From Amycolatopsis sp. NBRC 101858 (lineage in GTDB: Bacteria > Actinomycetota > Actinomycetes > Mycobacteriales > Pseudonocardiaceae), in the NCBI RefSeq assembly GCF_030269325.1, contig NZ_BSTD01000002.1:1116001-1180000 (forward strand): DNA of 64,000 nucleotides, given 5' to 3'. Shown piece after piece: positions 15,861 through 24,053 of this stretch. How positions within the stretch are numbered: position 1 is the first letter of the stretch; each line of letters opens with the position of its first letter. The notes beneath the pieces were generated by a model. It saw nothing but the letters and a program-made list of their open reading frames with translations, made no database searches and was not told where the DNA came from. The translations under genes were made by a program, and so were the position numbers.

Positions 15861-15891
15861 TGACACTGCGTCATGTGTCGGGGTGACGTCA
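15861..15891. promoter_or_regulatory. Candidate response-regulator site
   Basis: TGACACTGCGTCA (15861-15873, TGAC/GTCA arms) and TGACGTCA (15884-15891, perfect palindrome) lie in the short gap between the two-component genes and the divergent ABC operon. Inverted TGAC/GTCA sites are common for DesR/LiaR-class regulators. Binding is inferred. Confidence 0.45.
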
Positions 15892-15932
15892 GCACACTGC
15901 CGCGCGGGCGCCGATCCCGCTGGAATCGGAGC

Positions 15933-16817
15933 ATGTCCACGACACCCGTCATCGACGTCGACCGCCTGAACCTCACCTACGGCGACTTCGCCGCCGTCAA
16001 AGACCTTTCGTTCCAAGTGGAACGCGGGGAGCTGTACGCCCTGCTCGGCACCAACGGCGCCGGGAAGACCTCCACGCTGGAGACCGTCGAAGGCCACCGC
16101 GCGCCGACCTCCGGCGCCGTCCGGGTGTTCGGGAAGGACCCCCGCGACCGCGCCGCCGTCCGGCCCCGGATGGGGATCATGCTGCAGGAGAGCGGGTTCT
16201 CCCCGGACCTGACCGTCCGGGAGAGCGTCGGGCTGATCGGGCGGCTCACCGAGCGCACCGACGACGTCGGGCGGGTGCTCGGCACGGTCGGCCTGACCCG
16301 CAAGGCAACGACGAAGGTCGGCCAGCTCTCCGGCGGTGAGAAGCGCCGGCTCGACTTCGCCACCGCCGTCTACGGCACCCCCGAGCTGGTCTTCCTCGAC
16401 GAGCCCACCACCGGCCTGGACATCCAGTCGCGCGACGCGCTCTGGGACGCCGTCGACCGGCTGCGCGAGGACGGCTCGACCGTCGTCCTGACCACCCACT
16501 ACCTCGAAGAAGCCCAGCAGCGCGCCGACCGCATCGGGCTGATGCACCAGGGCGCGTTCCACCGGGAAGGGACCGTCGCCGAGCTGACGCGGACCCTGCC
16601 GGCCACCATCCACTTCGGTCTCGCGCCGCACGCGCCGAAGCCGCCGCTGCTCGCCACGCGCGGGGCGGACGGCAAGTTCCTCGTCGAGACCTTCGCGCTG
16701 CAGAAGGACCTGCACACGCTGCTCGGCTGGGCGCAGGACCACGCCGTGGAGCTGACCGACCTCCAGGCCGGGCCCACGCGGCTCGACGACGTCTTCCGCG
16801 CCATCGAACACTCCTGA
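15933..16817 (+). CDS. ABC exporter ATP-binding protein
   Basis: A 294-residue ATPase of the CcmA/DrrA-like exporter family. Walker A is GTNGAGKTS, the signature is LSGGEKRR, Walker B is LVFLDEPTTGLD and the switch His lies in VLTTHYLEEA. A C-terminal extension of about 80 residues after the core is typical of drug- or lipid-type exporters. ATG 15933 is chosen for domain reasons; a GGAG lies very close to it. The permease gene follows 12 bp after the stop. Control by the divergent two-component system is likely. Confidence 0.92.
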   Translation: MSTTPVIDVDRLNLTYGDFAAVKDLSFQVERGELYALLGTNGAGKTSTLETVEGHRAPTSGAVRVFGKDPRDRAAVRPRMGIMLQESGFSPDLTVRESVGLIGRLTERTDDVGRVLGTVGLTRKATTKVGQLSGGEKRRLDFATAVYGTPELVFLDEPTTGLDIQSRDALWDAVDRLREDGSTVVLTTHYLEEAQQRADRIGLMHQGAFHREGTVAELTRTLPATIHFGLAPHAPKPPLLATRGADGKFLVETFALQKDLHTLLGWAQDHAVELTDLQAGPTRLDDVFRAIEHS

Positions 16818-16829
16818 GAAAGGGACCTC

Positions 16830-17549
16830 ATGCTCACGATCGCTCGCGGCGAGCTGATCCAGATCTTCCGCAACCGGCTCGTGCTGGTCACCGCGCTGGT
16901 GCTGCCGGCCGCGCTCAGCGCGTTCTTCATCGCCAAGCACGACGTCTTCACCGACATCGGCAGCCTCGGCTACATCGCCACGCTGGCCCTGTTCTTCGTG
17001 GCCGGCATCGGGCTCTACACCACGACGGTGACCACGCTGGCCTCCCGGCGCCAGAACCTGTTCCTCAAGCGCCTGCGCTCCACCGCGGCGGGCGACGCCG
17101 GCATCCTCGGCGGGCTGCTGCTGCCGATCACGGCGCTTTCGGTGCTCCAGATCGCCGTCATCCTGGGTGCGCTGGCCATGGTCGCCGGGACACCGGCGAA
17201 CCCGGTGCTGCTGGTCGCGGCCGTGGTGTCGGTCGTGGCCATGATGCTCGCGCTCGGCCTGGCCACGGCGGGCCTGACGAACTCGCCCGAACACGCGCAG
17301 GTCACCACCCTGCCGGTCAGCCTCGGCGTGATCGCCGTGTCCGGTTGGGTCGGGGTCACCGGCACGACCGACCTCACGCTGCTCAAGCGGCTGCTCCCGG
17401 GCGGCTCGGCGACCGAGCTGGTGCTCGACGCCTGGAACGGCGGCCGCCCGCTCGCCGACTCACTGGTCCTCTTCGGACCCACCCTGGCCTGGGTCGTCGT
17501 CGCGGTCGTGCTGGCCACGCGGCTCTTCCGCTGGGAACCGCGCCGCTGA
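16830..17549 (+). CDS. ABC-2 type exporter permease
   Basis: A 239-residue membrane protein of the ABC-2 family with about six hydrophobic segments. It starts with the usual short amphipathic N terminus MLTIARGELIQIFRN, typical of DrrB-like permeases. An AAAGGGA precedes ATG 16830. It pairs with the upstream ATPase. The substrate cannot be deduced; DesK/DesR-linked systems of this sort often handle lipids or membrane-active compounds. Confidence 0.87.
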   Translation: MLTIARGELIQIFRNRLVLVTALVLPAALSAFFIAKHDVFTDIGSLGYIATLALFFVAGIGLYTTTVTTLASRRQNLFLKRLRSTAAGDAGILGGLLLPITALSVLQIAVILGALAMVAGTPANPVLLVAAVVSVVAMMLALGLATAGLTNSPEHAQVTTLPVSLGVIAVSGWVGVTGTTDLTLLKRLLPGGSATELVLDAWNGGRPLADSLVLFGPTLAWVVVAVVLATRLFRWEPRR

Positions 17550-17583
17550 CCGGCGGACGCGAATCGAGAGAGGGGAAACACCG

Positions 17584-19020
17584 ATGCGCAAGACCATGCT
17601 GGCCGCGGCGGTCGCCGTGCTGAGCGCGGCCGTCGTGGTGCCGTCCGCGTCCGCCGCACCGAACGCACTGACCTGGGGTCCGTGCCCGGCCGGGGCGTTC
17701 CCGACGCCGGACCTGCAGTGCACGACGCTGAAAGTCCCGCTGGACTACCGGCACCCGGACGGCCGGAAGATCGACGTCGCGGTTTCGCGCCTGCCGAGCA
17801 AGAACCCGGAGAAGCGGCGCGGCGTGCTGTTGACGAACCCGGGCGGCCCCGGCGGCGAAGGCCTGGACTACCCGCAGCTGCTCAAGCTGGTGAAACTGCC
17901 GCAGAGCGTGCTCGACGAGTACGACGTGATCGGCTTCGACCCGCGCGGCGTCGCGCACAGCACCCCGGTGACCTGCGACCTGACGCCGGCGCAGATGGCG
18001 ATCGGCAACCTGCCGTACGCGCACGGCCCGGCCGACGTCGTGAAGCAGGCGGAGGTCGCGAAGGCGGAAGCTCGGCAGTGCGCCGGCTCGGCGACCGGGT
18101 CGATGCTGCCCTACATCACGACGGCGAACACCGCGCGGGACATGGACCGCATCCGCGCCGCGCTCGGTGAGTCCACTGTGTCCTATCTGGGCGCGTCGTA
18201 CGGCACGTACCTGGGCGCGGTGTACACGGCGATGTTCCCGGAGCGCAGCGACCGGTTCGTGCTCGACAGCAACCTCGGGCCGGGCGGCTACGACATCGAC
18301 GCCATGCGCGGCTTCGGCCGCGGGATGGAGGACCGCTTCCCGGACTTCGCGAAGTTCGCCGCCGCCCACCCGGAGTACGGGCTCGGCACGACGCCGGCGC
18401 AGGTGACCGCGAAGTACCACGAGCTGGCCGCGCGGCTGGACCGGACCCCGGTCGAGGAATTCACCGGATCGGTCTTCCGCGGCCTGACCTTCGAGGGCCT
18501 GTACTCCACCAACTTGAAGCCGCTGGCCGAACAGTGGCAGACCCTGGACCAGGGCCGCGCGCCGGAGTTGCCAGTCCCGGCGGGGGCCGAGAACCTCCTG
18601 TCGGCCCGGTTCGCCGTGCTCTGCGGGGACACGGCCTGGCCGCGGTCGGTGGCGGGCTACCAGCTGGACGTGGCGGTCGACCGGATCCGGTACCCGCTGA
18701 TCGGCGCGGCCACGGCGAACATCGCGGCGTGCGCGTTCTGGCCGGCGGCGCCGGTGGAGCCGAAGGTGCGGATCACCGGCCGGGGCCCGGCGAACGTGCT
18801 GATGGTGCAGAACGAGCGTGACCCGGGGACGCCGCTGGTGAACGCCCGCAAGCTGCGCGCGGCGTTCGGCGACCGCGCGCGGATGGTCACGGCCGACCAG
18901 GGCGGGCACGGCGCCTACCTGTTCGGGCCGAACCAGTGCGCGAACACCGCGGTGACCGGGTTCCTGACGACCGGTTCGCGGCCGGCACAGGACCTGTTCT
19001 GCGCCGCCGAAACCCGCTGA
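17584..19020 (+). CDS. Secreted alpha/beta hydrolase, tripeptidyl-aminopeptidase type
   Basis: A 478-residue exported serine hydrolase of the SlpD/SlpE/tripeptidyl-aminopeptidase group. A signal peptide runs to about residue 24 and ends SASA before APNALTW. The nucleophile elbow is LGASYGTYLG; Asp lies in NERDPGTP and His in GGHGAYLF of the TAP-like C-terminal domain. It would release N-terminal peptides or esters outside the cell. It follows the ABC exporter by 34 bp and may be cotranscribed with it. GAGAGGGGAAA provides a ribosome site. A long hairpin terminator follows the stop. Confidence 0.9.
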   Translation: MRKTMLAAAVAVLSAAVVVPSASAAPNALTWGPCPAGAFPTPDLQCTTLKVPLDYRHPDGRKIDVAVSRLPSKNPEKRRGVLLTNPGGPGGEGLDYPQLLKLVKLPQSVLDEYDVIGFDPRGVAHSTPVTCDLTPAQMAIGNLPYAHGPADVVKQAEVAKAEARQCAGSATGSMLPYITTANTARDMDRIRAALGESTVSYLGASYGTYLGAVYTAMFPERSDRFVLDSNLGPGGYDIDAMRGFGRGMEDRFPDFAKFAAAHPEYGLGTTPAQVTAKYHELAARLDRTPVEEFTGSVFRGLTFEGLYSTNLKPLAEQWQTLDQGRAPELPVPAGAENLLSARFAVLCGDTAWPRSVAGYQLDVAVDRIRYPLIGAATANIAACAFWPAAPVEPKVRITGRGPANVLMVQNERDPGTPLVNARKLRAAFGDRARMVTADQGGHGAYLFGPNQCANTAVTGFLTTGSRPAQDLFCAAETR

Positions 19021-19028
19021 CCCCTTGA

Positions 19029-19066
19029 GAGCCGCGTCGCGAGCACTTCCGCTCGCGGCGCGGCTC
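19029..19066. terminator. Bidirectional hairpin terminator
   Basis: A 16-bp stem (one G-U pair in RNA) formed by GAGCCGCGTCGCGAGC (19029-19044) and GCTCGCGGCGCGGCTC (19051-19066), with a six-base loop. It lies between the convergent peptidase and quinone-oxidoreductase genes. Confidence 0.8.
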
Positions 19067-19072
19067 CGGGCG

Positions 19073-19978
19073 TCAGTCCGCCGCGACCCGGATGATCGTC
19101 TTGCCGGGGACGCGCCGATGGGCGAACGCGTCGGCGGCCTCGGCGAACGGGCGCACCTCCCCGACGCGGATCTCGAGCCGGCCGTCGCGTACTCGCCGGG
19201 CCAGGTCCGCGAGCCGGGCGCGGTCGGGTTCGACCACGAAGAAGACCGCGCGTCCGTCTGCGGGCCGCACCGTCGGCGGCTCGGCGATCGTCACCAGCGT
19301 GCCGCCCGGCCGCACCAACGCGGCGGACTTCGCGAGCACGTCGCCACCGAGGACGTCGAAGACGACGTCGACCTGCTCGCCGTCGGCGGCCGGATCGCGG
19401 AAGGCGTGCGCGCCGAGACCGAGCACGACGTCGCGGTCGCGGTCCCGGCCGGTGCCGATCACGCGGGCGCCGGCGTCGCGCGCGAGCTGGACGGCGATGG
19501 ACCCGACCGCGCCGGCGGCGCCGTGGATCAGCACGGTCTGGCCGGTCGCGAGCCGGGCGTGGTCGAACAGTCCCTGCCACGCCGTCAGCCCGGAGATCGG
19601 CAGGGCGGCGGCCACGGTGTGGTCGATGTCGGCGGCCAGCGGCGCGAGGTTGCGTGCCTCGACGGCGGTGTACTCAGCCAGGGAACCGTCGCGCGTCCAG
19701 TCGGCGAGGCCGAAGACCCGCTGGCCGACGGTCAGGCCGGTGGTCCCGTAGCCCAGCTCGGTGACGACACCGGACAGCTCGTGCCCGGGCACGCTCGGCG
19801 TGCGGTCGCGGCCCGCGCGGTCGGTCCAGGTGCCCGGCCAGGTGAGCTCGCCGGGGGTGAAGCCGGCGGCGTGGACCCGCACGACGACGTCGTTCTCGGC
19901 GGCGTGCGGGTGGGGCAGGTCGGTGAGGGTGAGCCCCTCGGCGCCCGCGTCGCGGTCGGTGGCGGTGAAGGCTTTCAT
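19073..19978 (-). CDS. NADP-dependent quinone-oxidoreductase-like protein (MDR family)
   Basis: A 301-residue medium-chain dehydrogenase/reductase without the structural zinc lobe, like quinone oxidoreductases. The N-terminal GroES-like domain has LPHPHAAENDVVVRVHAAGF; the Rossmann motif is VLIHGAAGAVGSIAVQLARD. It would reduce quinones or enones with NADPH. A GGAG precedes ATG 19978. The HD-domain gene lies 12 bp upstream, so the two share the promoter and operator at 20678-20698. Confidence 0.9.
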   Translation of the reverse strand: MKAFTATDRDAGAEGLTLTDLPHPHAAENDVVVRVHAAGFTPGELTWPGTWTDRAGRDRTPSVPGHELSGVVTELGYGTTGLTVGQRVFGLADWTRDGSLAEYTAVEARNLAPLAADIDHTVAAALPISGLTAWQGLFDHARLATGQTVLIHGAAGAVGSIAVQLARDAGARVIGTGRDRDRDVVLGLGAHAFRDPAADGEQVDVVFDVLGGDVLAKSAALVRPGGTLVTIAEPPTVRPADGRAVFFVVEPDRARLADLARRVRDGRLEIRVGEVRPFAEAADAFAHRRVPGKTIIRVAAD

Positions 19979-19990
19979 GGCTGCTCCGGT

Positions 19991-20629
19991 TCAGCTGGGC
20001 CAGGCGGACCCGAGGACGCGCTCGACGGTCGTCGTGCGCCGGTGGTCCGGGAGGAAGTGGGCGATGACGTCGGCGTTCACGGTGCCGTTGGTGGTGTCCG
20101 GGCGGTGCTTCTGCCCCTCGAAGTAGGCGGCCAGGAACTCGTTCTTGAAGTCGCCCCGCGGGTGCGCGGCGAGGATCTCCCCCAGCCGGCCGGCGTCCAG
20201 GTCGCCGAGGCCGAACCCCACGATGTCGGTGAGCACGCCGAAGTGCGTGGCGGCGATCTCCGGGCCCATCCGGCCGGGGATGCCGGGGGTCGTGTGCAGC
20301 GCGATCGCCGTCCACACGGTTTCCGCGGCGGCGGCCGGGAAACCGTGCTCCAGCAGGAACTTGCGCCCGTGGTCGGCGCCGTCGACCTCGAAGCGCTGCT
20401 CCGCGTCGGAGAAGGGCGTCGCGAGTCCGGTGTCGTGGAACATGGCGGCCAGGTAGAGCAGCTCGGGATCCGGGGCCACGCCCAGCCGCTCGGCGTGGAT
20501 CCGGCCGAAGAAGTACACGCGGCGGGAGTGGTGGTAGACGAGCGGTCCGGCCGTCTCCTGGAGGTGCTTGGTCGCTTCGGCGACGGCAGCGGTGTCGGGC
20601 ACCTCCAGACCGGCGATGACTTCGATCAT
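19991..20629 (-). CDS. HD-domain hydrolase (cyanamide-hydratase-like)
   Basis: A 212-residue metal-dependent HD-superfamily protein. The metal ligands are suggested by His in HHSRRVYFF, the HD pair in AAMFHDTGLA and His in AIALHTTPG. This arrangement and length resemble cyanamide-hydratase-like HD proteins, but the true substrate could be another small compound or nucleotide. It is the first gene of a two-gene operon with the quinone-oxidoreductase-like gene, behind a promoter overlapped by a perfect inverted repeat. Confidence 0.82.
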   Translation of the reverse strand: MIEVIAGLEVPDTAAVAEATKHLQETAGPLVYHHSRRVYFFGRIHAERLGVAPDPELLYLAAMFHDTGLATPFSDAEQRFEVDGADHGRKFLLEHGFPAAAAETVWTAIALHTTPGIPGRMGPEIAATHFGVLTDIVGFGLGDLDAGRLGEILAAHPRGDFKNEFLAAYFEGQKHRPDTTNGTVNADVIAHFLPDHRRTTTVERVLGSAWPS

Positions 20630-20659
20630 GACTTCTGCCTTTCTCCCAGCCCGTCATCG

Positions 20660-20698
20660 ACGCTAGCGCGAGGTTTCGTTACAGTCAAGTTCTGTAAC
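20660..20698 (-). promoter_or_regulatory. Operator over the HD-operon promoter
   Basis: GTTACAG (20678-20684) and CTGTAAC (20692-20698) form a perfect 7-bp inverted repeat with a 7-bp spacer. On the minus strand TTGACT (20689-20684), 17 bp, TAGCGT makes a good promoter, and its -35 lies inside the repeat. A repressor, probably TetR-like, is expected, but none is encoded next to it. Confidence 0.65.
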
Positions 20699-20755
20699 CT
20701 ATCGAGCTCGGACGTCGGCGCCCGCGCGCGGGGACACCACGCGCGGACGCCGGGC

Positions 20756-21001
20756 TCACTTGGTGGAGGCGATGAAGTACACGACGATGCCGATCAACGC
20801 GAGGACTTCGGTCAGCACGAAGGTCGAGTAACCGATCGTCTGCAGTTTTCCTCGCGCTTCCGGCTGACGCGCGGTACCATTGATGACGGCCGCGAAAATC
20901 AGCCCGACTCCGATTCCCGGGCCGATCGCACCCAGTCCGTAACCGATGGCGGCGAGGCCGGGGTTGATGTTGGTGGTCTGGGCCAGAACAGCGTCGTTCA
21001 T
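20756..21001 (-). CDS. atpE: Isolated ATP synthase F0 subunit c
   Basis: An 81-residue proteolipid with two hydrophobic helices joined by the polar loop ARQPEAR that contacts F1. The first helix has the glycine-rich face GLGAIGPGIGVGLIFAAV; the second has STFVLTEVLALIGIVVYF, whose Glu is the proton-binding carboxylate. All key features of a working c subunit are present. ATG 21001 is favoured over ATG 21007 because AAGGGGA lies seven bases before it. No other atp gene is nearby; neighbours are an HD protein and a MarR. It is either a second copy or a relocated c subunit. Confidence 0.85.
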   Translation of the reverse strand: MNDAVLAQTTNINPGLAAIGYGLGAIGPGIGVGLIFAAVINGTARQPEARGKLQTIGYSTFVLTEVLALIGIVVYFIASTK

Positions 21002-21162
21002 GGACATTCCCCTTCACATCGGTCCACGCGCACGCTCGCGTGGAACAAGCGGCTTCTCGTGTCGCGGGCAGCAGAGCAAAGGCGCCGGCAGTAGCGCAAA
21101 AGGCGACGGCCGTGTCAGGTCGATTGATCTCGCCGGGCAGGAATGCGGACGGGGCGGGAATT

Positions 21163-21176
21163 CATCGGAACCGATG
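21163..21176. promoter_or_regulatory. Palindrome upstream of the c-subunit gene
   Basis: CATCGGAACCGATG is a perfect 6-2-6 inverted repeat about 160 bp upstream of the atpE-like start, in a 261-bp gap that otherwise shows no gene. It could be an operator for the isolated c-subunit gene or for a transcript from this gap. Confidence 0.35.
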
Positions 21177-21262
21177 GTTCGAACACGGCAAGGATATCAT
21201 CGAAAAGGGCAGAACGCTCGTGCACGGAATGCGTTACCGCGGTTCGCCCACAGCGAAAAGGG

Positions 21263-21748
21263 TCAGTCCTCTTCGCCGACCGCCGAGAGGAACGTCGCGA
21301 GGTCGTCGGTGAAGCGCAGCAGCAGGTCGTAGAACGTCCGGCGGTCCACCTCGGACCACCCGGACAGCGCCTCGCCGAACCAGCCCAGCAGCGTGGTGAC
21401 GTACCGGCCGGCCAGCTCGGCGCCGTCCGGGGTCAGCTCGACCAGGCGGGCACGCCGGTCGTCGGGGTCGGCCAGGCCGTGCACGAGCCGCCGTCGTTCG
21501 AGCACGTGCAGGTGCCGGGTGACGTGCGGCCCGGCGACCTGCATCCGCTCCGCGATCTCGCCGACGCGCATCGCCTTCCCGCTCATGTGCAGGGCGAGGA
21601 TGATCGACAGCCCGGGCCGGTCGAGGTCGGCACCGATCTGCTTCATGGCCCGCTCCCCCAGGCCGCTGCGGTTCATCAGGTTGCCCAGCTGCACGAGCCG
21701 GGGCAGCACGGAACGCAGCTCGTCGCCGGCATCAGTGGCCGCCATCAC
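21263..21748 (-). CDS. MarR-family transcriptional regulator
   Basis: A 161-residue MarR protein with the winged helix core RVGEIAERMQVAGPHVTRHL and the wing ADPDDRRARLVELTPDG, which is highly typical. The start is ATG 21748 or ATG 21745. It is divergent from an FAD monooxygenase, and two near-identical palindromes lie between them, so it probably represses both itself and the monooxygenase until a phenolic or aromatic ligand binds (the ligand class is inferred from the family). Confidence 0.9.
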   Translation of the reverse strand: MMAATDAGDELRSVLPRLVQLGNLMNRSGLGERAMKQIGADLDRPGLSIILALHMSGKAMRVGEIAERMQVAGPHVTRHLHVLERRRLVHGLADPDDRRARLVELTPDGAELAGRYVTTLLGWFGEALSGWSEVDRRTFYDLLLRFTDDLATFLSAVGEED

Positions 21749-21756
21749 ACCTCTTA

Positions 21757-21845
21757 GATACGTAACTTAGGTATATAGTCGAGTCATGCCGTGGATCTTC
21801 CCCGGCATTGTCGCACCCGCGACATAGATACCTAACTTAGCTATC
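21757..21845. promoter_or_regulatory. Two MarR operators
   Basis: GATACGTAACTTAGGTATA (21757-21775) and GATACCTAACTTAGCTATC (21827-21845) are copies of the same near-palindrome, GATANNTAA-C-TTAGNTATC, 70 bp apart. One abuts the MarR start, the other the monooxygenase start. Their AT-rich sequence stands out from the surroundings. Confidence 0.8.
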
Positions 21846-21855
21846 GGGGGTCACC

Positions 21856-23046
21856 ATGAGCACCACACCACGCTCCGTCCTGATCTCGGGCGCGAGCATC
21901 GCCGGTCCCGCACTCGCCTTCTGGCTGCGGAAGGCCGGTTTCGCGGTCACCGTCGTGGAGAAGTCGGCCACGATCCGGGACGGCGGCTACCCCATCGACG
22001 TCCGCGGCACCGCCCTGGACGCCGTCCGGCGGATGGGGATCCTCCCCCGCCTGCGGGACCAGCACATCTCCACCCGCCTGCTGACCTTCCTCGACACCGA
22101 CGGCAGCGAGATCGCCGCCCTGGAGCCCAACGTGATCATCGGCGGTGTCGACAGCGAAGACATCGAGATCCGCCGGGGCGACCTGACGCACACGCTCTAC
22201 GACCTCGTCCGCGACGACGCCGGCTTCCGCTTCGGCGACAGCGTCGAAACCCTTACGCAGCACGACAACGGCGTCGACGTCACCTTCCGCAGCGGCCGCG
22301 AAGAGACGTTCGACCTGGTGATCGGCGCCGACGGCCTGCACTCGACCACCCGCGGGCTGGTCTTCGGCGACGAAGAGCGCTTCCACCACTACCTCGGCTA
22401 CAGCTTCGCCGGCTTCACCATGCCCAACGACTTCGGCCTGTACCGCGAAGGGCTGACGTGGAGCACGCCGGGCAAGGGCGCGGCGCTCTACGCGGTCCTC
22501 GAAAGCAAGGAGGTCCACGCGTTCCTGGTCTTCGCCCGGGAGAACCCGCCGATCGAGGCGTTCCGCGACCCCGAGGCCCAGCGGGACCTCGTCGCCGCCA
22601 CCTTCGCCGGCGAAGGCTGGGAAGTCCCGCGCATGGTCGAAGCGATGCGCGAGGCGGACGACCTGTTCTTCGACGTCGTCAGCCAGATCCACCTGCCGCG
22701 GTGGACGGACGGCCGCGTCGCGCTCGTCGGCGACGCGGGGTACGCGCCGTCGTTCCTGACCGGCCAGGGCACGAGCCTCGCCCTCGTCGGGGCGTACGTG
22801 CTCGGCCACGCGCTGGCCACGATCCCGGACCACGCCGAGGCTTTCGCGGCTTACGAGAACCGACTGCGCGCTTTCGTCGAAGGCAACCAAGCCCTGGTGG
22901 GCGAAGGCAAGGCGACGCTGTTCCCGTCGACGGCAGAGGCGCTCGCCGAGCGGAACGCCGCGCTCCGGAAGCTCACGAAGGTCCCGGCGTCCGCGCCGCG
23001 GCCCGAGCACTCGGCGCTCACGCTGCCGGACTTCCCCGCCCGCTAG
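21856..23046 (+). CDS. FAD-dependent monooxygenase (PHBH/TetX-like)
   Basis: A 396-residue flavoprotein aromatic hydroxylase. The N-terminal FAD-binding Rossmann motif is ISGASIAGPALAFWLRKAGF, the DG motif is VIGADGLHSTTR and the GD motif is VALVGDAGYAPSFLTGQG. Family members hydroxylate aromatic rings or inactivate tetracyclines using NAD(P)H and O2. ATG 21856 follows GGGGG. The divergent MarR is the likely repressor. The stop overlaps the stop of the convergent YdcF-like gene by three bases. Confidence 0.9.
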   Translation: MSTTPRSVLISGASIAGPALAFWLRKAGFAVTVVEKSATIRDGGYPIDVRGTALDAVRRMGILPRLRDQHISTRLLTFLDTDGSEIAALEPNVIIGGVDSEDIEIRRGDLTHTLYDLVRDDAGFRFGDSVETLTQHDNGVDVTFRSGREETFDLVIGADGLHSTTRGLVFGDEERFHHYLGYSFAGFTMPNDFGLYREGLTWSTPGKGAALYAVLESKEVHAFLVFARENPPIEAFRDPEAQRDLVAATFAGEGWEVPRMVEAMREADDLFFDVVSQIHLPRWTDGRVALVGDAGYAPSFLTGQGTSLALVGAYVLGHALATIPDHAEAFAAYENRLRAFVEGNQALVGEGKATLFPSTAEALAERNAALRKLTKVPASAPRPEHSALTLPDFPAR

Positions 23047-24053
23047 AAGGCTTTCAGCACACTGGCCAGGATGATCGCCGCGCACACGATCCCGTTGAGG
23101 ATCCGGTGGTCCACCAGGATGGCCGCGAACTCGCGCAGCGTGGCGCTCGGCCAGAAGTACCACGCCGTCGGCGCGCCGATCACCTGGCCGTTCACGTTGA
23201 CCTTGCGGGCGATCAGGGCCGCGCGCAGGACGTGGAAGTTGTTCGTGACGACGACGCAGCGGTAGCCCGGCCGCCGCGAGCGCATCAGGTCGGCGCTGAA
23301 CGCCAGGTTCTCGCGCGTGGTCCGGGACCGGTCTTCGAGCACGATGCGCTCGCGGGGGACACCGCGGTCGGCGAGGTAGTCCGCCATCGCGTGGGACTCC
23401 GGCAGGTCCTCCCCCGGCCCCTGGCCGCCCGAGGTGACCAGCAGCGGCACGCGGCCCTTGCGGTACTCCGCGTCGAGGACCCGCCGGCCGCGGTCGAGGC
23501 GGCCGGCCAGCAGCGGCGGGACGTTCCGGCCGCCGAGCAGGCCGGAGCCGAGGACCACCACGAAGTCGAGCGGGCGGCGGCTGCGGATCCGGCCGTAGAC
23601 GAAGGAGTACAGCAGGAAGCAGACGAACAGGAACGACAGGTACGCGACGATCCCGTCGACGCTGTCGCGGACCGCCTCCAGCGGCGCCCAGCCGAGCTGC
23701 CCGACCACGAAGCCGAAGACGATCAGCGCCACGATGCCGACGCCGGCCGCCAGCGACAGCAGGTTCGCCGGGCGGCGGCCTTCGCGGCGCAGCATCGTCA
23801 CGCCGTTGCCGATCAGGAACACCGCGAGCACCACGATGGTGAGCGGGATGAGCAGGAACAGCCCGAACGCGACGATCGCGGCGGCGTCCGGCGAGATCGA
23901 CGCCAGCAGCGCGAGCACGGCGAGGCCGAAGAAGGCGAGCGCGAAGAACAGGTAGAAGCCGTTGCGCAGCTTGCGGCGGTCGAGCAGGAAGCTGACCAGG
24001 AAGACCGCGAAGCAGAAGACGGCCGCGGCGAGCGGGACCAGGGCCGGGTTCAC
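23043..24053 (-). CDS. YdcF-like (DUF218) membrane protein
   Basis: A 336-residue protein with about five to six N-terminal hydrophobic helices, followed by a cytoplasmic or outer DUF218 domain. The domain starts PLDFVVVLGSGLLGGRNVPP and includes SGGQGPGEDLPES and ENLAFSADLM, typical of YdcF/SanA proteins, which are linked to cell-envelope functions. GTG 24053 overlaps the stop of the PAP2 gene (GTGA, 24050-24053), indicating coupling. A long upstream open frame is not part of this protein. Confidence 0.85.
   Translation of the reverse strand: MNPALVPLAAAVFCFAVFLVSFLLDRRKLRNGFYLFFALAFFGLAVLALLASISPDAAAIVAFGLFLLIPLTIVVLAVFLIGNGVTMLRREGRRPANLLSLAAGVGIVALIVFGFVVGQLGWAPLEAVRDSVDGIVAYLSFLFVCFLLYSFVYGRIRSRRPLDFVVVLGSGLLGGRNVPPLLAGRLDRGRRVLDAEYRKGRVPLLVTSGGQGPGEDLPESHAMADYLADRGVPRERIVLEDRSRTTRENLAFSADLMRSRRPGYRCVVVTNNFHVLRAALIARKVNVNGQVIGAPTAWYFWPSATLREFAAILVDHRILNGIVCAAIILASVLKAF

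Noticed and set aside
21175..21186. GGTTCGAACAC, resembling a tRNA T-loop
   Set aside because: No acceptor, D-arm or anticodon stem can be built around it.
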